Shown here: positions 54,536 through 64,000 of the stretch, in pieces | Position numbering within the stretch: the first letter of the stretch is position 1 | Layout: every line of letters begins with the position of its first letter | Assembly (NCBI RefSeq): GCF_029407905.1 | Contig: NC_073628.1 | Coordinates: 61,760,501 to 61,824,500, forward strand | DNA: 64,000 bases | From: Bubalus kerabau | Taxonomy: Eukaryota; Chordata; Mammalia; Artiodactyla; Bovidae | Direction of reading: 5' to 3' | The notes under the pieces: generated by a model | What the model saw: the letters and a program-made list of their open reading frames with translations, nothing else | Databases searched by the model: none | What the model was told of the DNA's origin: nothing | Program-made: the position numbers and the translations under genes

Positions 54536-56169
54536 TCCATTTTGACCAGTTACACTACCTGCCTACCCTATATCAAGATACTGTGAAAGATTTGAATTAA
54601 CCAAACTTGGTTCCTCTCAATTTATTATAATATACCATCTAAAAGAAGGCTGTATGAACAGAAAGGGAATAGTAACCATATTATCTTTAAAGAAATAAAA
54701 CTCAAAAGAATATGGATTTTTTTTTTCTTTTTTGTCTTCAGTTGTGTCCATTAGAACATCCCTACCCAGCAGATGCAGTTATCTCTGGTCTTAAGTGATA
54801 ATTTTTGCCATGATCCAACTATCACTTTTTTGTGTTTTTCATGAGTATTTTTCTGTGGGAGTATCTGTCTTAAGTAAGGGAAATGAATGTTATACTTTCC
54901 TTGAGAGTTGCTTTTCTTGTTATACATCAATGATTTATCATTTTACATTTTTCTCAATATCTTAATAATTTTTCAATTTATATTTTTCTTTATGCATTAG
55001 TGATTTATTATTTTACATTCCTCTTTACACATTAGTGACTTGTCATTTGGTCAGTAGGTTAGTCTCTTTTGAATTTGGTTAATGTGAGCCATTTCCCCAA
55101 AATTCACACTCCTTCAAGCAATGAAAATACTACAAGTAGATCATGGAACCACATCTGAGTTTGCAGCCTGAGGCCCTGTCAGGGCAGGGAGCCAGGCCCT
55201 TTATATGACAGGTATCATCTCTCCCACATTCATCTGTACCTTTAACATTAGGCAGCCTGATCTATCCTTTATTTGTTAACTTTTTCTCTACTTTTAGTAC
55301 AGTAAAAAGGATTGAGAAGATTACTAACTCTGTTCTCACTAGAATATAAATTTAATCAAGAGAGTAAGTATTGGACTTGGAGAATATACACTCTTATTTT
55401 CAGAGTATTAAATTACACTTTAGGAGAGGTTTATGGTATTTTTTGTGCCCTGAACAACTACTGGGAGTTCTAAATATTCCTAACCTACCAAGAAAGCTAA
55501 TGTAGCATCAAGAACACCAGTTGCCCACGTCCAAAATTTCAACCTTGTAAGATCTTTTTATTTAAATTAATATTTTAAATGCTTTAAGTGGTTATGACTT
55601 TCTGTAGCACTACAACTAAATTAACCATAATTTTAACATTTAATGATTCAGAATTAGAAAACAATCCATTAAAAAAGATAAATATAAATCAGTACACATT
55701 ATGATATGGCAATTTTTCACAGAAAAATTCCAGTCATGGAGCTTTTATGTAAAAAGCATAATTATATGACTACTGTTTCCCCATCTCTTTCAGCTGAGTT
55801 TTCTAAAAGAGAGTTGAAATCAGAAACTTAAATGTCTCTGCCCTAAAATTGCAACCAAATCCTAAATTCAACTTTTTCTAAATTAGAATACCAGCATCAT
55901 TTGAACGGCTTTGAAGAGAACCAGCTGAACAAGTGGCAATCGAAGCTTATAAAACAAAACCAAAACAGAAATATCCTAATTTTTTGCCAATTAGCCTTTA
56001 TTATCATTCATTTAAACTGAATTTGAGACTAAGGAAATGTTCACAGCAATGTATAGGAAGAAAATACACCCTCTGGTAAATTTGTACTGAAATAGATTTG
56101 GGTTTGTGTGTGTGTGTATGTATCTTTACTTTCCATATAGATTTCTCTTTTTCTCAAGAATGCCGATGT
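54536..56169. other. No recognisable feature
   Basis: Mostly AT-rich. No long frames; a (TG)n tract lies at 56104-56118. Confidence 0.45.
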
Positions 56170-56182
56170 TGGAGAGACTTTT

Positions 56183-57008
56183 TTTTTTTTTAATTTTATT
56201 TTATTTTTAAACTTTACAATATTGCATTAGTTTTGCCAAATATCGAAATGAATCCGCCACAGGTATACATGTGTTCCCCATCCTGAACCCTCCTCCCTCC
56301 TCCCTCCCCATACCATCCCTCTGGGTCGTCCCAGTGCACCAGCCCCAAGCATCCAGTATCGTGCATTGAACCACTATGAGGTACCATTTCACGCCAGTCA
56401 GAATGGCTGCGATCCAAAAGTCTACAAGCAATAAATGCTGGAGAGGCTGTGGCGAAAAGGGAACCCTATAACACTGTTGGTGGGAGTGCAAACTAATACA
56501 GCCACTATGGAGAACAGTGTGGAGATTCCTTAAAAAACTGGAAATAGAACTGCCTTATGATCCAGCAATCCCACTGCTGGGCATACACACTGAGAAAACC
56601 AGAAGGGAAAGAGACACGTGTACCCCAATGTTCATCACAGCACTGTTTTTAATAGCCAGGACATGGAAGCAACCTAGATGTCCATCAGCAGATGAATGGA
56701 TAAGAAAGCTATGGTACATATACACAATGGAGTATTACTCAGCCATTAAAAAGAATACATTTGAATCAGTTCTAATGAGGTGGATGAAACTGGAGCCTAT
56801 TATACAGAGTGAAGTCAGCCAGAAAGAAAAACACCAATACAGTATACTAACGCATATATACGGAATTTAGAAAGATGGTAACAATAACCCTGTGTATGAG
56901 ACAGCAAAAGAGACAATGATGTATAGAACAGTCTTATGGACTCTGTGGGAGAGGGAGAGGGTGGGAAGATTTGGGAGAATGGCGTTGAAACATGTATAAT
57001 ATCATGTA
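56183..57008. mobile_element. Young L1 inverted by twin priming, 13-bp TSD
   Basis: Left part (56183-56372) is L1 3' UTR on the minus strand, with the poly(A) as a T-run. Right part (56373-57008) is upstream L1 on the plus strand, including frame 56517-56870 (117 codons; WRFLKKLEIELPYDPAIPLL, ARTWKQPRCPSADEWIRKLW, natural ORF2 end HIYGI). TSD TGGAGAGACTTTT lies at 56170-56182 and 57009-57021. Confidence 0.95.
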
Positions 57009-57021
57009 TGGAGAGACTTTT

Positions 57022-57630
57022 GAGACTACGCTGTTTTAGATTTTCTCCACCAGGTCACGTTTGTTAATGTTACTCTGACCATTGGCTGATAGACAAGCAG
57101 CACTAGATTTTAGTTAAAAACTCAAAACAACAAACAGTAATGAAGTCACTTGTCCAGGCTTCTCCTGGACTTAACAACGTTTTAATACTTTTATCTTCTG
57201 ATTTTCCAATTCTCTGTTACATATTGAAAAAAAGATTTAATTGGTCCAGATACTCATTTGGGGTGCTTTAAACAAACTTTCCAAGTTTATTTCTCTTTTA
57301 TAATGTTAGCTATAACCTATATATTCACTATAATCTTTTATCACTAAAATCTGTTTCACTTTTAAGATCTGTCATAATCAAGCGCGTTGAAATATATGCT
57401 ACAAAATTAGAATACACACACACACACCCCCCTATATATATATATGTATATATATATATATACATATATATATACACACATACAGCTCTGACATTCTGCT
57501 TATGAAGCAGTTCTTTAAGGAATACAGAAAACTGTAATATATATTAATTTTTCTTTAAAATTTGAAAAGAATTCCATTTTTCTCCATTGTTTTGAATTCA
57601 CCAATATCTTTAAGTCATTTGACTTGTTGT
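57022..57630. other. Unassigned; compound microsatellite at 57414-57482
   Basis: (CA)n, C-run and (TA)n tracts at 57414-57482. Otherwise AT-rich with nothing recognised. Confidence 0.6.
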
Positions 57631-57641
57631 ATTTGACTCTT

Positions 57642-57840
57642 GGACCCTGATGCTGGGAAAGATTGAAATGAAGTCAGAAGTAGAAGAGGGTGGCAGAGGA
57701 GGAGACGGTTAGAAAGCATCACTGACTCGATGGACATGAATTTGAGCAAACTCCAATGGTGGAAGGCAGGGAAGCCTGGCATGCTGCAGTCCATAGGGTC
57801 ACAACGAATCTGACATAACTTAGTGATTGAACAACAACAA
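57642..57840 (+). mobile_element. Short BovB 3' end with TSD, plus strand
   Basis: From 'gaccctgatgctgggaaaga' to 'gattgaacaacaacaa'. TSD ATTTGACTCTT at 57631-57641 and 57841-57851. Confidence 0.92.
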
Positions 57841-57892
57841 ATTTGACTCTTAGATCCAGATTTTCTTCTTTTTCTTATACGGACTCTTCAGA

Positions 57893-58277
57893 TCAGATCA
57901 GATCAGTTGCTCAGTCGTGTCCGACTTTTTGCGACCCCATGAATTGCAGCACGCCAGGCCTCCCTGTCCATCACCAACTCCCGGAGTTCACTGAGACTCA
58001 CGTCCATCGAGTCAGTGATGCCATCCAGCCATCTCATCCTCTGTCGTCCCCTTCTCCTCCTGACCCCAATCCCTCCCAGCATCAGAGTCTTTTCCAATGA
58101 GTCAACTCTTCGCATGAAGTGGTCAAAGTACTGGAGCTTCAGCTTTAGCATCATTCCTTCTAAAGAAATCCCAGGGCTGATCTCCTTCAGAATGGACTGG
58201 TTGGATCTCCTTGCAGTCCAAGGGACTCTCAAGAGTCTTCTCCAACACCACAGTTCAAAAGCATCAATTCTTCGGCG
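57893..58277 (-). mobile_element. BovB 3' end, minus strand
   Basis: A GATCA/TTCAG-type tail at 57893 and minus frame 58232-57903 (109 codons) encoding the ORF2 C-terminal end, with VPWTARRSNQSILKEIS and KSRTRLSN near the stop. Confidence 0.92.
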
Positions 58278-59487
58278 CTTTACAGTGACTTTAATTGTAT
58301 TACTTACACTTTAGTTAGAAAGGTAGACTCTTCTTATCTAGTTGAGGATAGAATAAACTTTACATATAAAATATGGCATTTTTTATTAGTGCTCTTCCAG
58401 ATATTAGCTCTTTGCAAAACTCTCTGATGAGAATTGCATCCTGTAAGGTGATGCAATGCAATCCTCTACATTCAAAGGAGAACAAGAATGATTGCATTTG
58501 TAAATCAATGAAGAGAGTGACATGGGGAATCTTTGTTATTAATGTTCAGCTAGATGGCCATTTATCTTAAATGAGGAAAATTCTAGGAAAATTTAAAAAC
58601 TAAAAGGTTACTCAGAAGAGTGACTATTTCATCTAACAATTGCTCAGAATTCATAGATTCCAGGATTACATGTATAAAGTTACACTCCTTATAATAGAGA
58701 AAAAAAAAAAATCAAATACTCCAAGCCATATGTAAAAAGTATGTTCCCTTTTCTATATAATAAACTTTTGATTTCACAGGCTGTCTTTGATGTCTTTCAT
58801 ATTTAGACTTAGTTACTCACATTTTACTAGTATAAGTAAACATGTCTGGCCACAGGATTCCCCCTAGTTCTCTTAAAAGCATTACTGCAACACCTGATAC
58901 CAGAATCTCTTGTTCACAATTGCAGGTATGGAGAACACCATGCACTCGGGAGGCAGGCAGAGGAAGAAGATAGATGTTTTCACCTCAAACATCTCAGAAA
59001 TTTTAAATAAGATGCCTACAAAATATTTATTTGTAGTTTCAGACATCCGATTCCTATATAAATTTTAGCAGATTAAAATTCTGAAAGATTTTATAATGTT
59101 GCATGTTTGGTGCATTTAAGCTTCTCAGTGGGGCTTCTTGAGGTCTTGGGGAAAGATTCACGTTTAATGTAAATATGTTTGGTCTATTTCAACAGAAAAT
59201 ATAAACTATCCATTTTAAAATTTCTTTTTTTTTTTTTTTACTTTTTATACACAGCCAGTGTTCCTAAAAATTTTACTCTTACAAGCATGAAATGATTGAA
59301 AAGGTACTTTGAACAGTTGTCATTTCCACAATGTTAAAATGTGTACTGAGTCCTGAATTTGTAAGTCTGTTTAGTTGGACTGACCTTTGGCTCAGGACAA
59401 TCTGTCCATGCATAAAAACATAGAATATATCATTGACATAGGATGGGAAAGCAAAAGGTAAAGGAGAAAAGGAAACATACACCCATT
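58278..59487. other. No recognisable feature
   Basis: AT-rich; A-run near 58701-58713 and T-run at 59225-59239. Confidence 0.45.
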
Positions 59488-61285
59488 TGAATGCAGAGTT
59501 CCAAAGAATAGCAAGGTGAGATAAGAAAGCCTTCCTCAGTGATCAATGCAAAGAAATAGAGGAAAACAATAGGATGAGAAAGTCTAGAGATCTCTTCTAG
59601 AGAAAATCTCTAGAGAAAATTAGAGGAGCCAAGGGAATATTTCATGTAAAGATTGGCACAATAAAGGACAGAAGTGGTATGGACCTAAGAGAAGGAGAAG
59701 ATATTAAGAAGAGGTGTCAAGAATACACAGAACTGTACCAAAAAAAAAAAGAAAAAAATCTTCATGACCCAGATAATCTCAATGGTGTGATCACCAGCCT
59801 AGAGCCAGACATCGTGGTGTGCAAAGTCAAGTGAGCCTTAGGAGGCATCACTACAAACAAAGCTAGTGGAGGTGATGGAATTCCAGTTGAGCTATTTCAA
59901 ATCTTAAAAGATGATACTCTGAAAGTGCTGCACTCAATATGCCAGCAAAATTGGAAAACTCAGCAGTGGCCACAGGACTGGAAAAAGGCAGTTTTCTTTC
60001 CAATCCCAAATAAAGGCAATGCCAAAGAATGCTCACACTACTGCACAATTGCTCCCATCTCATATGCTAGGAAAGTAATGCTCAAAATTCTCCAAGTGAG
60101 GCTTCAACAGTACGTGAACCATGAACTTCCAGATGTTCAAGCTGGATTAGAAAAGGCAGAAGAACCAGAGATCAAATTGCCAACATTCATTGGATCATCA
60201 AAAAAGCAAGAGAGTTCCAGAAATATATTTATTTCTGCTTTATTGACTATGCAAAAGCCTTTGACTGTGTGAACCACAACACCCTCTGGAAAATTCTTAA
60301 ATCGATGGGAATACTAGACCACCTGACTTGCCTCTTATGAAATCTGTATGCAGGTCAGGAAGCAACAGTTAAAACTGGACATGGAACAACAGACTGGTTC
60401 CAGATAGGGAAAGGAGTATGCCAAGGCTGTATATTCTCACCCTGCTTATTTAACTTAAATGCAGAGTACATCATGAGAAACGCTGGACTGGAAGAAGCAC
60501 AAGCTGAAATCAAGATTGTCGGGAGAAATATCAATAACCTCAGATATGCAGATGACACCACGCTTATGGCAGAAAGTGAAGAGGAACTAAAAAGCCTCTT
60601 GATGAAAGTGAAAGAGGAGAGTGAAAAATTTGGCTTAAAACTCAACATTCAGAAAACTAAGATCATGGCATCTGGTCACATCACTTGATGGCAAATAGAC
60701 GGGGTAACAGTGGAAACAGTGTCAGACTTTATTTTTGGGGGCTCCAAAATCACTTCAGATGGTGACTGCAGCCATGAAATTAAAAGATGCTTATTAAAAA
60801 GCAGAGATGTTACTTTACCAATAAAGGTCCTTCTCATCAAAGCTATGGTTTTTCCAGTAGTCATGTGTGGATGTGAGAGTTGGACTATAAAGAAAGCTGA
60901 GGGCCAAAGAATTGATGCTTTTGAACTGTGGTTGGAGAAAACACTTGAGAGTCCCTTGGACTGCAAGGAGATCCAGCCAGTCCATCCTAAAGGAAATCAG
61001 TCCTGAATATTCATTGGGAGGACTGAATCTCAAGCTGAAACTCCAATACTTTGGCCACCTGTTTTGAAGAACTGACTCATTTGAAAAGACCCTGATGCTA
61101 GAAAAGATTGAAGGCAGGAGGAGAAGGGGAGGACAGAGGATGAGACTGTTGGATGGCATCACCGACTCAATGGATATGAGTTTGAGTAAACTCCAGGAGT
61201 TGGTGATGGACAGGGAGGCCTGACGTGCTGCAGTCCATGGGGTCACAAAGAGTCAGGCATGACTGAACAACTGAACTGAACTGAG
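59488..61285 (+). mobile_element. 1.8-kb BovB, plus strand, RT to tail
   Basis: Starts in the linker upstream of RT ('gaatgcagagttccaaagaa') and ends with CTGAACTGAACTGA. RT pieces: LHSICQQNWKTQQWPQDWKK and YAKAFDC-like text in other frames, then RYADDTTLMAESEEELKSLL (YADD at 60545-60556). The C-terminal region is at 60710-61250. An 18-bp duplication near 59590-59610 and several stops break the frame. No endonuclease. Confidence 0.94.
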
Positions 61286-61369
61286 GTTGGGGAAGGATTT
61301 CGTAAGTGAAAATTCACTGAAATAAGCCACTACAGGAAGACAAAGTGAATGAGTCCACTGTTATGGGAT

Positions 61370-61575
61370 TGCTTGGGAAAGGCCCTGATCCTGGGAAAGA
61401 TTGAGGGAAGAAGGAGAAGGGGGCAACGGGATGAGATGTTTAGATGGCATCACTGACTCAGTGGACATGAGTTTGAGCAAGTTCGGGTAGATGGTGAAGA
61501 ACAAGGAAGCCTGGTGTGCTGTAGTCCATGGGTTCACAAAGAAACAGACATGACTGAGTGACTCAACAAAAACAA
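61370..61575 (+). mobile_element. BovB 3' end fragment, plus strand
   Basis: 'gccctgatcctgggaaagat' to 'gactgagtgactcaacaaaa'; about 200 bp, diverged. Confidence 0.88.
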
Positions 61576-61726
61576 TATAGTCGAATTAATAGAATTCAAG
61601 TGTGAAATGCTGGTTCCAGGAGCTAAGACGAAGAGGGAAAGAAGAGTTGATAATCAAAAGTTACAGTTTTAGTTCAGCAAGATGAATATGATTACATATC
61701 TGCTGTAACAATACTGTGAAAGTGTT

Positions 61727-61782
61727 GTAGCCTACCAGGCTCCTCCAATTTTCCAAGCAAGAACACTGGAGTGGGTTGCCAT
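61727..61782 (-). mobile_element. Bov SINE/BovB scrap
   Basis: 'gtagcctaccaggctcctcc' and 'gcaagaacactggagtgggt' only. Confidence 0.75.
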
Positions 61783-62179
61783 ACTGTACCTTACTCTTAA
61801 CAGCAATTTAAGATAGAGCATCTCATGTTAAGTGTTTCACCACAGTAAAATGAAATAGAATAAAATAAAACTGAAAAAACAAAATTTCAAAAGCAGAGCA
61901 TAAAGCAGAATATTAATGAATGGAATTATAATAAACATTTCTATTTAATAAAGAATATCACAAAGTTAAAATTAACAGAGTGATAGCATTTAAAAAGATA
62001 TTCACAATGTTTAAAACTGAAAAAATGACTAATATCTGTAATACAAAAATCTTATGAAAATCAATAAGAAAAGGACAATTTAAGAGAAAAACATAAATAA
62101 AATAAATAGGCAATTTTTATAAAAGAAAAATTTTACATGATAACAATATTTGGATTAGGATTCAGACATACAAATTAAA
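61783..62179. other. No recognisable feature
   Basis: A-rich sequence. Confidence 0.4.
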
Positions 62180-62470
62180 ATAAAAATAAAAACCTTATTC
62201 TACTAGATTGGCAAAAATAAGAAATTAACACACTTAATGTTGGTGAATAATGGGAATAGGGACCGTAACGTGTTGGTGGCTAGAAGGACAGCACAGAACA
62301 GCCATTCTGGAGATCAGTCTAGCATCACTTAGTGAAATTAAGTACAGACATATTTATTGTTTAGCAATACTGTGACAGGATAAATAACACAAATAAAGCC
62401 CTATGGTGTTCCAAAGGGGATATTTACAAGTATGTTTACTGAACGTTATTTGTGATGTAGAGATTTTCCA
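62180..62470 (+). mobile_element. Probable ancient L1 ORF2 end
   Basis: 'gattggcaaaaataagaa', 'atgttggtgaataatggg', 'gaacagccattctggagat' and 'tatttacaagtatgtttact' loosely follow L1 order. Confidence 0.45.
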
Positions 62471-62486
62471 TCATTGTAGGGTGCCA

Positions 62487-62577
62487 TGTTGTGTGCTCAA
62501 TCATGTCCAACTCTTTGTGATCCCATGGACCATAACCCACTGGGCTCCCCTGTCCATGGAATTCTCCAGGCAAGGCT
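62487..62577 (-). mobile_element. Bov SINE fragment, minus strand
   Basis: 'gtgctcaatcatgtccaact' and 'ggaattctccaggcaaggct' blocks. Confidence 0.82.
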
Positions 62578-62776
62578 AGATGGGTAAAATATGGTGGGTG
62601 CCTACTGTGAACTACTGTCCAGAAATTAGAAGCAAGTTATTAGACATAAATATAACAATAGAGTTGTGCTTTAAAACCAGATTTCTCTTTAAAAAGTTGG
62701 GTGTGATGTAATGCCCATAAAATATAAATACACACTTAGTCAGAATATACCTAAATAAGATGTATATAATCATTTG

Positions 62777-62992
62777 TTGTTTTTAGTCACTAAATTGTGT
62801 CTGAATCTTTTGCAACCCCATGGACTGTAGCCCACCAGGCTCCTCTGTCCATAGGATTTTCCAGGCAAGAATTCTGGTGTGGGTAGCCATTTCCTACTAC
62901 AGGGGATTTTCCAAACCCAGGGATCAAACCCATGTCTCCTCCATTGGCAGGTGGATTTTTTTTTTTACCACTGGGCCACCAGGGAAACCATG
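62777..62992 (-). mobile_element. Bov-tA SINE, minus strand
   Basis: Tail at the left; head at the right ('cccagggatcaaacccatgt', 'ccactgggccaccagggaaa') with a T-run at 62957-62967 expanded inside the head. Confidence 0.93.
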
Positions 62993-63894
62993 TTTATACA
63001 ATTAACACAAAATAAAGGTAGCCTATTGTAATAGGAAAATAATTGAGTATAATAGAGGGGATGGAAGGGAATAATTGAGATTAATAATAGAGGAACCCTA
63101 CAAATCCCAACAGTGATAAACTGACATAGGTGAAGTAAAAAATAGAATAAAAAAATCGTTGAATATGTATCAAAATCTTTAATACAGAAATTTAAGAATG
63201 TATCTTCATTCCCATGATTGTCTTCTTTTAATCTACACAACAGTATGACTTTTTAGATATAATCCTACTGTATTAAGTTTTTTCTATGTATTTTATATCT
63301 CGATTGCTATTATTAATAGGATTTATGTTCATTATGCTAACTAACAATTTATTCTCTCAAGTATATTTTAATCAAAATTATAATGAATTCCTTTATTAAT
63401 CTTTAGAATGTTCATGTAATTTTCAGGGATTTTGCAGGCAAATAAGCATTTCTTCTGTAAGAAACAATGATTTATGTTCTTATTTTCTTTGTAACTGAAT
63501 TTTTTGAAATGTCAGAGCTGTTTGGAACAAGACATCACCATCTTATTTGTTCTCATTTTTTATATTTATATAGTTATTTGTTTTTCTTTATAACTGAACT
63601 GTTGGGACATAAGAGCCATTTTAAACAAAAGAAGTAATTTCTGCCAACAGAGTCTTGTTATTCTATTGTCAATTTTACATATGATTTTGGCTTTAATACA
63701 TGACAGATATTCTTTATCCTATTATGAAAGTTCCCTTATATTCATAGCTTATTTATAGATTTTCTTTCTATTTGTATGATTTTCTTAATATTAACCTGGT
63801 GCGATTAAAGCTTAAGAAAACATAGGATCTATACATATTTTTTTATTTTAATGTATAGAATGTAATTATAATTTTAATGTATAGAATGTGGTCT
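62993..63894. other. No recognisable feature
   Basis: AT-rich sequence up to the BovB start. Confidence 0.45.
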
Positions 63895-63895
63895 T

Positions 63896-64000
63896 CTGGA
63901 GAAGGGAATGACAAACCACTTTTGAATTCTTGCCTTGAGAACCCCATGAACAGTATAAAAAGGCAAAATGATAGGATACTGAACGGGGAACTCCCTGGGT
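63896..64000 (+). mobile_element. 5' region of a BovB running off the window
   Basis: 'ctggagaagggaatgacaaa', then a frame encoding ENPMNSIKRQNDRILNGELP, the segment just upstream of the BovB endonuclease in full-length elements. Every other BovB here is 5'-truncated, so this one is different. Its further length cannot be seen. Confidence 0.82.

Noticed and set aside
56517..56870. 117-codon frame as an independent gene
   Set aside because: It is the C-terminal end of L1 ORF2 in the inverted arm of a twin-primed insertion.

Overview
The window is repeat-dense intergenic DNA from a ruminant, most likely a bovid (cattle, sheep, goat or buffalo type). The diagnosis rests on 17 pieces of the BovB (RTE-clade) retrotransposon, tRNA-Glu-headed Bov-tA SINEs, five dimeric BOV-A2 SINEs with (AGC)n tails, an artiodactyl CHR-type SINE and young ruminant L1 copies with clean target-site duplications (TSDs). 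I see no host protein-coding exon, rRNA or tRNA gene. Nearly all open frames are decayed transposon or retrovirus protein, or shadows of these on the other strand.

Layout. 1-7.1 kb: BovB and L1 fragments, one L1 ORF2 piece split by a BOV-A2. 7.1-21.1 kb: an endogenous retrovirus (ERV) inside another. The outer ERV is on the minus strand, has a tRNA-Pro-like primer site and keeps its 5' LTR, leader, gag, protease, RT and RNase H; integrase, env and the 3' LTR are missing. The inner ERV is a two-LTR provirus on the plus strand (11965-20272) with a tRNA-His-like primer site, 5-bp TSDs, broken gag-pro-pol and almost no env. It landed in the outer ERV's leader. 21.1-27.2 kb: old L1 ends and SINEs. 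27.2-29.8 kb: a long BovB and an LTR of the outer ERV's family. 30-40 kb: L1 3' ends and more BovB, including a 2-kb copy with TSDs. 40.5-44 kb: a patch with two small duplicated insertions, a GC-rich non-repeat block and an LTR. 44-52 kb: SINEs, an LTR at about 46.3-46.9 kb and an old L1. 52-58 kb: two young L1 insertions, one inverted by twin priming. 58-64 kb: BovB, and at the edge the 5' end of a BovB that may run on outside.

How the parts relate. BovB supplies the enzymes thought to mobilise the Bov SINEs, and SINEs are inserted into BovB, L1 and ERV sequence here, which gives relative ages. The point I would check first is that both ERVs carry a polypyrimidine-AG splice-acceptor motif exactly at the gag ATG and a strong splice-donor motif near the primer site. 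That suggests gag mRNA from which a long leader is spliced out. This is inference from sequence only. The inner ERV's leader also holds a 384-bp tandem duplication, and its U5 a 25-bp duplication that spans the U5/leader border.
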